From assembly GCF_003752175.1 (NCBI RefSeq), contig NZ_RJVF01000001.1, forward strand, positions 62,001 to 126,000: a stretch of DNA of 64,000 nucleotides, given 5' to 3'. Positions within the stretch are counted from its first letter, which is position 1, and each line of letters begins with the position of its first letter. This document shows, piece by piece, positions 40,605-49,719 of the stretch. The notes beneath the pieces were generated by a model. That model saw only the letters and a list, made by a program, of their open reading frames with translations. It was not told the origin of the DNA and searched no databases. Source of the stretch: Comamonas sp. BIGb0124. GTDB lineage: Bacteria; Pseudomonadota; Gammaproteobacteria; Burkholderiales; Burkholderiaceae_C. Both the position numbers and the translations under genes were made by a program.

Positions 40605-41753
40605 ATGGCCACCGGCACGCCTTTCGATGTCTCTGCATTGCCCTTCGACCAGGAGGCCATGCTTGCGGGTCTGCGGCGCTGGGTCGAGTGTGAAAGCCCC
40701 ACGCTGGATGTGTCCTCGGTCGAACGCATGCTCGACCTGGCCCAGCACGATCTGGCGGCGGCCGGCGCCGAAGTCCAACGCCTGCAGACCCTGCCGGGGC
40801 ATGCCGGCGCCGTCATGGGCCGCTTTCCCCATCCGCACCCCGAGCAGCCCGGCATCCTCGTCATGGGCCACCTCGACACCGTGCACCCGATCGGTACGCT
40901 GGCCGCACTGCCCTGGCGCCGCGAAGGCTCGCGCTGCTACGGCCCCGGCATCAACGACATGAAGGCCGGCGACTACCTTTCGCTGTGCGCCTTGCGTGAA
41001 CTCGGCGCGGCCGGCTGGACCACGCCCCTGCCGGTCACCATCCTGTACACCGGCGACGAAGAGATCGGCAGCCCCGCCAGCCGCGCGCTGATCGAGTCCA
41101 CCGCCCGTCAGTTCAAGTACATCCTGGTCCCGGAACCGGCCCGTCCGGACGGCGCCATCGTGCTGGGGCGGCATGAGGTGGTGCGCTTTGCGCTCGAATC
41201 CACCGGCCAGCCCACACATGCCGGCAACACCCCTGAAAAAGGCCGGTCGGCCATCCGGCAGATGGCCGAGAAACTCATCGCCATCGAGCGGTTGAGCACC
41301 GCCGATGCGACCTTCACGGTGGGCATCCTGCGCGGCGGCCTGTGGTCGAACTGCGTCGCCACCACCTGCACGGCCGAGCTGCTGGTCCTCATCCGCGATC
41401 CCGCCGTGCGCGAGGAACGGCTGGCTGCCCTGCAGGCCCTGGCCAGCCAGGATGCCAGCGGCTCCTTCACCATCACCCAGACCCTGCAGCGCCCGCGCTG
41501 GGAAGAGAACGCCGGCTGCCTGGCGCTCTACGAGGTCGCCGAAGCTGCCGCCAAAGACCTGGGCTTCGAGCTGCCGCGCCTGGTCTCGGGCGGCGGCTCG
41601 GACGGCAACTTCACAGGGGCGCTGGGACTGCCCACGCTCGACGGCCTGGGTGCCTGCGGCGACCTGCACCACACGCTGCAAGAGCACATCGAGGTCGACA
41701 GCCTGGTGCCGCGCACCCGGCTCATGGCCAGCCTGGTGATGCGGCTGCGCTGA
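40605..41753 (+). CDS. M20-family metallopeptidase (carboxypeptidase G2-like)
   Basis: A 382-residue dizinc hydrolase of the M20/CPG2-ArgE group. MGHLDTVHPIG holds the first zinc His and Asp, YGPGINDMKAG the bridging Asp, and TGDEEIGS the catalytic Glu pair. The C-terminal His in GDLHHTLQEHIEVDSL completes the site. The lid domain (ESTGQPTHAGNTPEKGRSAIRQMAEKLIAIE) is present. No signal peptide is seen, so it acts in the cytoplasm on the imported compound. CPG2-type enzymes remove C-terminal glutamate from folates and peptides, consistent with the glutamyl theme of the operon. It begins 44 bp after the ATPase. Confidence 0.9.
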   Translation: MATGTPFDVSALPFDQEAMLAGLRRWVECESPTLDVSSVERMLDLAQHDLAAAGAEVQRLQTLPGHAGAVMGRFPHPHPEQPGILVMGHLDTVHPIGTLAALPWRREGSRCYGPGINDMKAGDYLSLCALRELGAAGWTTPLPVTILYTGDEEIGSPASRALIESTARQFKYILVPEPARPDGAIVLGRHEVVRFALESTGQPTHAGNTPEKGRSAIRQMAEKLIAIERLSTADATFTVGILRGGLWSNCVATTCTAELLVLIRDPAVREERLAALQALASQDASGSFTITQTLQRPRWEENAGCLALYEVAEAAAKDLGFELPRLVSGGGSDGNFTGALGLPTLDGLGACGDLHHTLQEHIEVDSLVPRTRLMASLVMRLR

Positions 41754-41863
41754 GGCCGCCCTTCCACAACGCACCCACGACCACGATCACAACTGCAACT
41801 GCAACCTTACCCGCCCTTCTGCCGCCACGCCGCAAGCCTCGCGCCTTCCCAGACCCCTCCATC

Positions 41864-43465
41864 ATGTCCCTGACCGATATCCGTTCCCCCAATCTCTCGT
41901 CCACCTTGCGTGTGCACAAGGCGGTCGTCGAAAGCGAGGGCGGCATCGTCGTCGCGCACAACCGGCTCGCTGCGACCGTCGGCGCGCGGGTTCTCAAGCA
42001 AGGCGGCTCCGCGGTCGATGCGGCCATCGCCACCTCGTTCGCCATCGGCGTGCTCGAACCCTGGATGAGCGGCATCGGCGGCGTCGGCGCCCTGCTGGTG
42101 CGCAGCCCCGAAGGCGAAGTCACCGCCATCGACGCCGGTGCGCACTCGCCGGCAGGCCTCGATCCGGCCGATTTTCCGCTGGTCGACGGCAGCGACGGCG
42201 ATCTCTTCGGCTGGCCCAATGTGCTGGAAGACCGCAACGTCATCGGTGCACGGTCGGTCTGCATTCCAGGCCTCGTCGACGGCCTGGGCGTTGCGCACCG
42301 GCAGTTCGGCCGCCTGGATTGGGCGGCGCTGGTGGCCCCTGCGGTCGAGCTCGCCCGGCAAGGTCCGGTCGTCGACTTCCACACCACCCAATGGATCGCC
42401 TGCGAGATGGATCGCCTGCGCCGCAATGCCGCCTGCAGCGCCTATTTTTTTCCCGGCGGCAAGCTGCCGCTCACGCCGTCTGCCGTTTCGGGCCAGGTGG
42501 CGCGTCTGCCCGCTCCGGCGCTGGCCGCCAGCCTGCAGCACATCGCCGAAGCCGGCCCCCGCGCCCTGTACGAAGGCCCGCTGGCGCAGGCCCTGGCGCA
42601 AGACGTGCTGGAAGCCGGCGGCTACCTGCAGGCATCCGATCTGCATGGATTCACCGCCGCCGCCGGCCCCTCGGACAGCGTGCGCTACCGAGGCCGCGAG
42701 ATCCACCTGGTACCCGAGCTCAACGGCGGCATCACCGTCGCCATGGCCCTGCAGTTCTGCGAACGCCACTACCGGCCCGAAGGGGGTGCGCCCGGCACCG
42801 CCACCTACCTGGCCTACGCGCAGGCCCTGGCACAGGCCTGGGCGTACCGGCTGTCGCGTCTGGGCGATGCCGCCGAACGCACACGTCCGAGCTGCACCAG
42901 CCACCTCAGCGTGGTGGACCGCAACGGCCAGGTCGTCACCCTCACCCAGACCCTGCTGTCGAGCTTCGGCTCGGGGGTGATGTCGCCGCGCACCGGCATC
43001 CTGCTCAACAACGGCGTGAACTGGTTCGATCCCCGCCCGGGCCGCGTCAACGCCATTGCGCCGGGCCGCCGGGCCCTGGCCAACTACGCCCCCATGCTGC
43101 TGGCGGGCGAGGACGATGTCCTCGGCATCGGCGGCTCGGGCGGGCGCAAGATCATCCCGGCGGTTTTCCATGCCCTGGCCTGCGCCGCCGATTTCGGCAT
43201 GAGCCTGGAGCAGTGCATAGCCAGTCCGAGACTCGACTATTCGGCCCCGCCGACCGTGGTGGCCGACGGCCGCCTGCCGGACGACACGCTCGCCGCGCTG
43301 GCCCGGCACTATCCTACGGTGGTGGCCGACCGCATGGAGAGCCCCAACCATTTCACCATTCTGGGTGCCGTTCGGCGCCAGGGCGGCCGCAACTCCGGCT
43401 ACTCCGAACCCTTTCACGTCTGGACCGACGCCGTCGGCGAGGACAGCCTGCCGGCCTGCGACTGA
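41864..43465 (+). CDS. Gamma-glutamyltransferase-family Ntn hydrolase
   Basis: A 533-residue member of the gamma-glutamyltransferase family, which is made as a precursor and cleaves itself before a Thr. The expected nucleophile is Thr345 in SCTSHLSVVD; the small subunit then begins THLS-like as TSHLSVVDRNG, with GILLNNGVNWFDP and GIGGSGGRKIIPA. The large subunit shows GGSAVDAAIATSFAIGVLEPWMSGIGG. No signal peptide is seen, unlike the periplasmic E. coli enzyme, so processing would be cytoplasmic. It may hydrolyse gamma-glutamyl or acyl amide bonds of the imported substrate. It starts 110 bp after the M20 gene. Confidence 0.88.
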   Translation: MSLTDIRSPNLSSTLRVHKAVVESEGGIVVAHNRLAATVGARVLKQGGSAVDAAIATSFAIGVLEPWMSGIGGVGALLVRSPEGEVTAIDAGAHSPAGLDPADFPLVDGSDGDLFGWPNVLEDRNVIGARSVCIPGLVDGLGVAHRQFGRLDWAALVAPAVELARQGPVVDFHTTQWIACEMDRLRRNAACSAYFFPGGKLPLTPSAVSGQVARLPAPALAASLQHIAEAGPRALYEGPLAQALAQDVLEAGGYLQASDLHGFTAAAGPSDSVRYRGREIHLVPELNGGITVAMALQFCERHYRPEGGAPGTATYLAYAQALAQAWAYRLSRLGDAAERTRPSCTSHLSVVDRNGQVVTLTQTLLSSFGSGVMSPRTGILLNNGVNWFDPRPGRVNAIAPGRRALANYAPMLLAGEDDVLGIGGSGGRKIIPAVFHALACAADFGMSLEQCIASPRLDYSAPPTVVADGRLPDDTLAALARHYPTVVADRMESPNHFTILGAVRRQGGRNSGYSEPFHVWTDAVGEDSLPACD

Positions 43466-43516
43466 AGCCCGCACGCCGATCGCCTTTTTCTTTCCCTTAG
43501 TCCAGACGGGTCTGAC

Positions 43517-45034
43517 ATGCGCATTGCCTTTGCCGGTTTCCAGCACGAAACCAATACCTTCGCCCCGGCACCTGCCGACTACCACGCCTTCGAACTGGGC
43601 GGCGGGTGGCCCGGCCTCAGCGTCGGCCCGGCCATCTTCGACGCCATCGGCGGCGCCAACATTCCTGCAGCGGGCTTCGTCGAAGCCGCCCGCGCCCAGG
43701 GCCATGAACTGCTGCCGACGGTCTGGTGCGCGGCCAGCCCGTCGTCGCGGGTCACCGTCGATGCCTTCGAGCGCATCTGCGCCATGATCGTGGCGGGCAT
43801 CGAAGCGGCCAAGCCGCTCGACGCGGTCTACCTCGACCTCCACGGCGCGATGTCCGCCGAGGCCTACGACGACGGCGAAGGCGAAGTGATACGCCGCGTG
43901 CGCGCCTGCATCGGCGAGCACGTGCCGCTGGTGACCAGCTACGACCTGCACGCCAACACCACGGCCGCCATGCTCGAGCAGGCCGACGTGCTGGTGGCCT
44001 ACCGCACCTATCCGCACGTCGACATGGCGGCCACCGGCCGCCGCACGATGGCCGTGCTGCAGCGCCTGTTCGACGGCCTGCCGCCGCTGCACACCGCCTG
44101 GCGCCGCATCCCCTTCCTCATCCCCACCGTCTGGCAATGCACCGACCTGCAGCCGGCCCAGGGACTGTATGCCCAGCTCGAGGCCCTCGAGCGCGGCAAC
44201 CCCGAGCTCGTCAGCCTGTCGTTCACCATGGGGTTTCCGGCTGCGGATTTCTCGGAATGCGGGCCGGTCGTCTGGGCCCATGCCACCAGTCCGCAGGCCG
44301 CACAGCAGGCCGCCGATGCCCTCTACGACGCCGTCTGCGCCGCAGAAATGGATTTCCAGGGCGAGCTGCTGCCGGCCGATGCCGCCGTGCAACGCGCCTT
44401 GCAGGCCCCGGCCGGCCAGCCCGTGGTGATCGCCGACACCCAGGACAACCCGGGCGCGGGCGGCGAGTCGGACACCACCGGACTGCTGCGTGCCCTGGTC
44501 GACGCCGGCGCGACCGATGCGGCCCTGGGCCTGATGGTCGACCCCGCTGCCGCGTCGGCCGCGCACGCCGCCGGGGCCGGTGCCACCGTGCGGCTGTCGC
44601 TGGGCGGCAAATCCGGTGTGCCGGGCGACACCCCCTTCGAGGCCGAGTTCCTGGTCGAGTCGCTGTCCGACGGCCGCTTCGACGCCTTCGGCCCCTACTA
44701 CGGCGGTTTCCACATGGATCTCGGCCCGAGCGCCTGCCTGCGGCTGGGCGGCGTACGGATCGTGCTGGCCAGCCACAAGGCCCAGTTGGCCGATCAGGCC
44801 ATGTTCCGCTACGTGGGCATCGAGCCCACCCGCGAGCGCATCCTGGTGGTCAAGAGCACGCTGCATTTCCGGGCCGACTTCGCCCCCATCGCACAGGACA
44901 TTCTCTTCAGCGCCGTCCCCGGCCCCATCGCCATGGACCCGACCGAGATGGACTGGCGGCATCTCGATCCCGCCATCCGCATGTTCCCGGGCGGACCGAC
45001 CTTTGCCGCGTTCCGCGCCTCGCGCACGGCCTGA
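43517..45034 (+). CDS. M81-family metallopeptidase (MlrC-like)
   Basis: A 505-residue protein of the M81/DUF1485 group, whose type member MlrC (microcystinase C) cleaves the terminal peptides of microcystin and the Adda residue. FAGFQHETNTF near the N-terminus and YLDLHGAM and DLHANTT supply the metal-binding His/Asp residues of the family; RTYPHVDMAATGRR is also conserved. The C-terminal DUF part has DNPGAGGESDTTGLLRAL. No signal peptide is present. Members occur widely in proteobacteria that do not degrade microcystin, so the natural substrate is open. Confidence 0.88.
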   Translation: MRIAFAGFQHETNTFAPAPADYHAFELGGGWPGLSVGPAIFDAIGGANIPAAGFVEAARAQGHELLPTVWCAASPSSRVTVDAFERICAMIVAGIEAAKPLDAVYLDLHGAMSAEAYDDGEGEVIRRVRACIGEHVPLVTSYDLHANTTAAMLEQADVLVAYRTYPHVDMAATGRRTMAVLQRLFDGLPPLHTAWRRIPFLIPTVWQCTDLQPAQGLYAQLEALERGNPELVSLSFTMGFPAADFSECGPVVWAHATSPQAAQQAADALYDAVCAAEMDFQGELLPADAAVQRALQAPAGQPVVIADTQDNPGAGGESDTTGLLRALVDAGATDAALGLMVDPAAASAAHAAGAGATVRLSLGGKSGVPGDTPFEAEFLVESLSDGRFDAFGPYYGGFHMDLGPSACLRLGGVRIVLASHKAQLADQAMFRYVGIEPTRERILVVKSTLHFRADFAPIAQDILFSAVPGPIAMDPTEMDWRHLDPAIRMFPGGPTFAAFRASRTA

Positions 45035-45123
45035 GCCCGCCGCATCGACCGCTCACGCTCAGCACCGGGTTCCTGCGGGCCCATCGGGCCCATCCGATTC
45101 ATCGCCGTTCCGAAAGACTTGCC

Positions 45124-46572
45124 ATGCCATCCAGCCGCACCGCACCGAAGGCCCTCCCGGCCACCGAGCTCTACCAGCTCACCGCCAGCCAGACCGCCTC
45201 GGCCATCCGCCTGGGCCAGACCAGCGCCACGGAAGTCGCCCAGTCGCACCTGCAACGCATCGAGGCCGTCAATCCCGCGCTCAACGCCATCGTCGAGCAT
45301 CGACCCGAAGAAATCCTGGCCCGTGCGCGCCACATCGACCAGTTGCTTGCGCAGGGCCACGCGGTCGGCCCCCTGGCCGGCGTGCCGGTGACCATCAAGG
45401 TCATCGTCGACCAGAAAGGCTACGCCACGACCAACGGCCTGGTCGCCAACCGCAACCTCATCGCCGAACACAACAACCCCGTGGTCGACAGCCTGCTGAC
45501 CGCGGGTGCCGTGCCCGTCGGCCGCACCAACACACCGGCCTTCAGCTACCGCTGGTTCACCAGCAACCTGCTCCACGGCGCCACCTACAACCCGCACGAC
45601 AAGCGACTGACGCCCGGCGGCTCGTCGGGCGGCGCAGGCTCGGCCACGGCGGCCGGCATGGGCTGCATCGGGCACGGCACCGACATCGGCGGCTCGATCC
45701 GGTATCCCGCCTACGCCTGCGGCATCCACGGCCTGCGGCCCAGCCTGGGGCGCGTCGCCGCCTTCAACCCCAGCGGCAAATCCGAACGGCCCATCGGCGG
45801 CCAGTTGATGGCCGTGTCCGGCCCGCTGGCCCGTTCGGTCGAAGACCTGCGCCTGGCCCTGCACGCCATGGCCCGGCCCGACGCCCGCGACCCCTGGTGG
45901 ATGCCTGCGCCGCTGGTCTACCCCGACACCGCCAAGCGTGCCGCCCTGTGCCTGCGCCCCGAAGGCCTCGACACCCACCCGGCCCTGTGCGAAGCGCTGC
46001 TGGCCTCGGCCGCCAAGCTGCGCGATGCCGGCTGGATCGTCGACGAAATCGATGCCCTGCCGCCGCTCAACGCCGCCTTGCCCGTGCAGCTCACGCTGTG
46101 GCTGGCCGATGCCTATGAAAGCCAGGTCAAGACCGCCGAAGCCGAAGGCGACCCCGGTGCCATCGCGGTACTGGCAGGCCAGGCCGAGTTCGCCCGCAGC
46201 ATCGGTTTTTCCGACTTCTCGCAGGCCTTGATGGCGCGTGCCAGCATCACCCGACAATGGCAGTTGTTCCTGGAGCGTTACCCCGTGGTGCTGATGCCGC
46301 CCAGCGCCGAACTGCCGTTCGAGGACAACCTCGACCTGAAGGACGCCGCCAGCTACCAGCGCGTATGGGCTGCCCAGATGCCCATGCTGGCCCTGCCCGT
46401 CACCGGGCTGCCTGCACTGAGCCTGTGCACCGGTTTCCAGGGCAGCACGCCCCTGGGCATCCAGGTGATCGCCAGCCGCTTCCGCGAAGACCTCGTGCTG
46501 CTGGCCGGCGCCGACATCGAAGCCCGCAGCGCCGCCCTGCCCCCGGTCACCCCGGGCTGGACACGCGCCTGA
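45124..46572 (+). CDS. Amidase, amidase-signature family
   Basis: A 482-residue amidase-signature enzyme, last in the peptide-uptake operon. Lys92 (VPVTIKVIVDQKG), cis-Ser167 (GGSSGGAG) and nucleophile Ser191 (GTDIGGSIRYPA) form the catalytic triad. The Ser-to-Ser spacing is 24 as expected. It lacks a signal peptide. Its location behind peptidase, transferase and M81 genes suggests that it removes an amide group from a breakdown product. It shares only the family core with the amidase at 0.1-1.7 kb. The gap before it is 89 bp. Confidence 0.9.
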   Translation: MPSSRTAPKALPATELYQLTASQTASAIRLGQTSATEVAQSHLQRIEAVNPALNAIVEHRPEEILARARHIDQLLAQGHAVGPLAGVPVTIKVIVDQKGYATTNGLVANRNLIAEHNNPVVDSLLTAGAVPVGRTNTPAFSYRWFTSNLLHGATYNPHDKRLTPGGSSGGAGSATAAGMGCIGHGTDIGGSIRYPAYACGIHGLRPSLGRVAAFNPSGKSERPIGGQLMAVSGPLARSVEDLRLALHAMARPDARDPWWMPAPLVYPDTAKRAALCLRPEGLDTHPALCEALLASAAKLRDAGWIVDEIDALPPLNAALPVQLTLWLADAYESQVKTAEAEGDPGAIAVLAGQAEFARSIGFSDFSQALMARASITRQWQLFLERYPVVLMPPSAELPFEDNLDLKDAASYQRVWAAQMPMLALPVTGLPALSLCTGFQGSTPLGIQVIASRFREDLVLLAGADIEARSAALPPVTPGWTRA

Positions 46573-46605
46573 CAGCCGCCGGCCATCGCACCCGGCCCGG
46601 CGCGA

Positions 46606-47805
46606 TCAGCGACCGGGCAGGGCCTGAGTCTGAGTCGGGGGCTTGAGCTCGGGTTCGAGCTCGATCGCCGGTCCCGTGTAGCGGCCGCGCGGCCGGATCA
46701 CCATGCCCACATTGAGCTGTTCGATGCTGTGCGCCAGCAGGCCGATGCTGCGCGCCACGGCGAACAGCGCAAACGCCGCATCCGAAGGCAGGCGATAACG
46801 CGCCACCAAAGTGGCCAGGCCGGCATCGATATTGGGCTTGAGACCAGTCAGCGTCTCCACCTTGTCGGTCATGCGCCGGATCTCGTCGGGCACATCCAGC
46901 ACCGCCATCAGAGCCGCACCCCGTGGATCGCCCTCGGGATACAGGTGATGGCCAAAACCGGGAATAGGCAGCGCCGACGACAGATAACGATCCACCACCG
47001 CATGGGCGCCGGCCCGCTCGACCTCGTCGAACAAGGCCCGCACGCGGCCCGATGCATCGCCGTGCAGGGGGCCCGAGAACGTCGTCAGCCCCGTCAACAG
47101 GCAGGCCGGCAACGATGCGCCCGTGGAGGCCGTGATGCGGGCGGAAAACGCCGAGCTGGTGATCTCGTGATCGGCCAGCAGCACCATGGCGCGGCGCAGA
47201 AGCTGGCCGACTTCTTCCGGCTGACCCCAGCCGCGTGCCAGCCGTTCGTGCAGGGGCAGCGTCTGGTCGTTGTCGGCACCGAACGCTTCGGCCAGGTAGC
47301 CGACCAGTTGCGCGGCCTCGGCATGCAGGGCCTTGCGGATGCGGCCGGTGGTGGAATGCCCCTTGGACGACGCCATGGCCAAGGCCACGAAAGCGCGTTC
47401 ACGGCCGGCCGGAAGATCGGGCAATGCACCGATGCGATGGCTGAAGACCGGCATGCCTTCGGTTTCCCAGAGCAGCCGGGCCGCGTCTTCGAGCGACGCA
47501 TGCTCGGCCAACGCGATGACGTCCTTGCCGCGGTAGTACGGACGCCCCTGGCGAAACGCGCACAGCCCGGTCGAGATGCAGGGCTCGGCGCCGAAAATCG
47601 TGCTCGCCGCCAACGTCTCGCGTTTGCGGCCCGTGACCTTCTTGCGCACCAGCGCCGACAGGTCTTCGGTGCGGTAGAGGCTTTTCCGGGGATCGGACGG
47701 ATCCGGGCTCACCCCGATGCGGCCACGGCTGGCGTAGGCATATATGGTCTGTGCCTGAACCCCCAGCAGCCGCTGCGCCTCGGAAAGTGTGCTCCACGTC
47801 GCCAT
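46606..47805 (-). CDS. Citrate synthase family protein with N-terminal HTH
   Basis: A 399-residue protein. Residues 1-55 (STLSEAQRLLGVQAQTIYAYASRGRIG...) resemble a MerR/excisionase-type helix-turn-helix; the rest is a citrate synthase fold. The catalytic regions are visible: GPLHGDASGRV with its active-site His, and GFGHHLYPEGDPRG with the second His. The fold condenses an acyl-CoA with an oxo-acid; citrate or 2-methylcitrate are possible products. It is the last gene of a minus-strand set (SDR, MFS, VOC). It converges with the amidase at 33 bp. Whether the HTH part still binds DNA is unknown. Confidence 0.85.
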   Translation of the reverse strand: MATWSTLSEAQRLLGVQAQTIYAYASRGRIGVSPDPSDPRKSLYRTEDLSALVRKKVTGRKRETLAASTIFGAEPCISTGLCAFRQGRPYYRGKDVIALAEHASLEDAARLLWETEGMPVFSHRIGALPDLPAGRERAFVALAMASSKGHSTTGRIRKALHAEAAQLVGYLAEAFGADNDQTLPLHERLARGWGQPEEVGQLLRRAMVLLADHEITSSAFSARITASTGASLPACLLTGLTTFSGPLHGDASGRVRALFDEVERAGAHAVVDRYLSSALPIPGFGHHLYPEGDPRGAALMAVLDVPDEIRRMTDKVETLTGLKPNIDAGLATLVARYRLPSDAAFALFAVARSIGLLAHSIEQLNVGMVIRPRGRYTGPAIELEPELKPPTQTQALPGR

Positions 47806-47809
47806 TCGA

Positions 47810-47826
47810 TTTATCTTCTAAATAAA
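47810..47826. promoter_or_regulatory. AT-rich inverted repeat at the citrate-synthase start
   Basis: TTTAT and ATAAA arms flank a 7-bp centre only five bases upstream of the start codon of the HTH-bearing citrate synthase gene. The position would suit autoregulation or an embedded promoter, but the arms are short. Confidence 0.3.
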
Positions 47827-47889
47827 AGTCAACAGACAGCGCGGATTGTAGCATGGCACCTTTTCAAAACCCCTCGACACAAACCCGGA

Positions 47890-48282
47890 TCAAGCCGGAT
47901 CCACGGGTTTTCGCTCGAGTATCTCGATGGCGATCTGATCCGGCCCCTTGATGAAACAGCCCTTGACGCCCGGCCGGATAATATGCGGCTCGGCATAGAA
48001 CAACACATTCCTCGCCTTCAGCTCGCGGGCCACCGCATCCAGGTCCTGCACCACCAGGCCGAAATGGTCCAGCCCCTCGTAGGGCGGCAAGGGCGCGGGC
48101 GCGACGCCGTCGCCGTCCACCACCGGGGAAATGAAGACATTCACGCTGGCCACCCGCATGCCGATTCCATTCGGCCGCACGAATACCTCTGCATCCAGGC
48201 ACGAACGGAACCATTCGGCCGCGGCCTCGGGGTTTCGGCTGCGCAGCTGGAGATGATCGAAAACAAATCGCGACATATTCAA
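47890..48282 (-). CDS. VOC-family (glyoxalase/dioxygenase) protein
   Basis: A 130-residue vicinal-oxygen-chelate protein with one beta-alpha-beta3 pair. FDHLQLRSRNPEAAAEWF begins the first module with its metal His, YEGLDHFGLVVQDLDAVAREL the second with His, and EIL near the end gives the Glu ligand (DQIAIEILE). Family members include glyoxalase I, isomerases and extradiol dioxygenases. It begins 25 bp after the MFS gene and likely belongs to the same transcript. Two Met codons (48282, 48276) are possible starts. Confidence 0.82.
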   Translation of the reverse strand: MNMSRFVFDHLQLRSRNPEAAAEWFRSCLDAEVFVRPNGIGMRVASVNVFISPVVDGDGVAPAPLPPYEGLDHFGLVVQDLDAVARELKARNVLFYAEPHIIRPGVKGCFIKGPDQIAIEILERKPVDPA

Positions 48283-48307
48283 AATACCTTTTCAATGAAA
48301 CCCGGAC

Positions 48308-49651
48308 TCAGGCCGGTTGCTTGATTTCGATCCGCTCGAGTTTCCCCAGGATGAAGGAATACGAGAAAGCACCGCACAGGCACAGAATCCCCATGATGTT
48401 CAGCGCCCAATAGAATTTCCCGGTCGCCTGCAGCACATAACCGATCATGATCGGCGTGGTCACGGCAGCGATGTTCGCGGCCAGGCTGGTGATGCTGCTG
48501 GTCAGGCCGATGTACTGCTTGGGCGCGATTTCCGACACCGCCGCCCACGACGAGGCGCCCACCCCCTGGGCAAAGAAGGCCAGCGTCAGGATCGCGATGA
48601 TCACCTCGTTCGACTCCACGAAATTGACCAGCACGATGGACGACCCCAGCAGCGTGCCGATGATCAGCGGCGCCTTGCGAGCCGTCGACACCGAGCAGCC
48701 GCGACGGATGAAGAAGTCCGAGAAAAAGCCCGCCAGCAGGATCCCGGCAGTCGCCCCCAGGAAAGGCAGCGCCTGGAAGATCCCGACCTTGATCATCGAC
48801 AGGCCACGCTCTTCGATCAGGTAGGTCATGAACCAGGTCGTGAAGAAGACCAGGATGGTGTTGTTGCAGAACTTGCCCAGGCAGATCGCAAAGATCTGGC
48901 GGTAGCGCAGCAGCTTGAATGCCATCTTCCAGTCGAACGGCTCCTTCTGCTTGCTGCCCATCAAGGCCCCGCCGTCGCGCAGGTGCTTGAGCTCGGCGGC
49001 ATTCACGCGCTTGTGGTGCACCGGATCGCGGTAGGTCATGTACCAGAGCAGACCAAAGATCACCCCCGCCATGCCCGTTGCATAGAACACCGAGCGCCAG
49101 CCGAAGCTGGTCGTGATCCACAGCAGCAGACCGGCAAAGAGCGGTGTGCCGATGTACTGCCCCATCACGTACACGCTGGTGGCCAGGCATCGCTCTTGTG
49201 TGGGAAACCACATCGTCACGGCACGGGCATTCGACGGGAAAGCCGGCGCTTCGAGCGCGCCGATGGCCATGCGCGCACCGAACAGCAAATGGTAGGTATT
49301 GGCGAAACCCTGGGCCATGGTCGCCAGCGACCAGCCGATCAGCGAAATCGCATACGTCAGCCGCGAGCCCAGGATGTCGGCCATTGCGCCGCCGGGCATC
49401 AGCGCAATGGCATAGGCCATGCCGAAGGCGGCAAACAGCTCGCCCATCTGCACCTTGTCCAGCCCCAGGTCCTTGGACAGATACGGGGCAACAATGCCCA
49501 GGCTGGAGCGGTCGACGTAATTCAATATCGTGGCCAGCAGCAGCATGACCAGGATCGCATAACGCACGCGGGTCGGCTTCTGGGCAGCCGAGGCGGCGGC
49601 GGAAGCAGGCGGCCGGCCTGCACTTCTCAAAGGGGGATGGCTGGTGGACAT
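48308..49651 (-). CDS. MFS transporter, ACS (anion:cation symporter) family
   Basis: A 447-residue transporter with 12 membrane helices, similar in motif order to hexuronate, glucarate, tartrate and phthalate symporters. ATILNYVDRSSLGIVAPYLSKDLGLDKVQMGELFAAFGMAYAIALMPGGAMAD is the typical ACS first repeat, followed by RMAIGALEAPAFPSNARAV and FCNNTILVFFTTWFMTYLIEERG. The start follows GAGGAG at good distance. It probably imports the organic acid handled by the neighbouring SDR, VOC and D-2-hydroxyacid dehydrogenase. Confidence 0.9.
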   Translation of the reverse strand: MSTSHPPLRSAGRPPASAAASAAQKPTRVRYAILVMLLLATILNYVDRSSLGIVAPYLSKDLGLDKVQMGELFAAFGMAYAIALMPGGAMADILGSRLTYAISLIGWSLATMAQGFANTYHLLFGARMAIGALEAPAFPSNARAVTMWFPTQERCLATSVYVMGQYIGTPLFAGLLLWITTSFGWRSVFYATGMAGVIFGLLWYMTYRDPVHHKRVNAAELKHLRDGGALMGSKQKEPFDWKMAFKLLRYRQIFAICLGKFCNNTILVFFTTWFMTYLIEERGLSMIKVGIFQALPFLGATAGILLAGFFSDFFIRRGCSVSTARKAPLIIGTLLGSSIVLVNFVESNEVIIAILTLAFFAQGVGASSWAAVSEIAPKQYIGLTSSITSLAANIAAVTTPIMIGYVLQATGKFYWALNIMGILCLCGAFSYSFILGKLERIEIKQPA

Positions 49652-49719
49652 GTTGATCTCCTCACACTTCTCGTGGCGTGTGTTTTTTCGAACTCGGGAT
49701 TCAGGACCGGTAACCGGCC

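Noticed and set aside
41807-44962. A 1051-residue minus-strand frame across the gamma-glutamyltransferase and M81 genes
   Set aside because: Low-complexity Gly/Ala/His/Gln composition and no motif; both plus-strand genes carry clear catalytic motifs.
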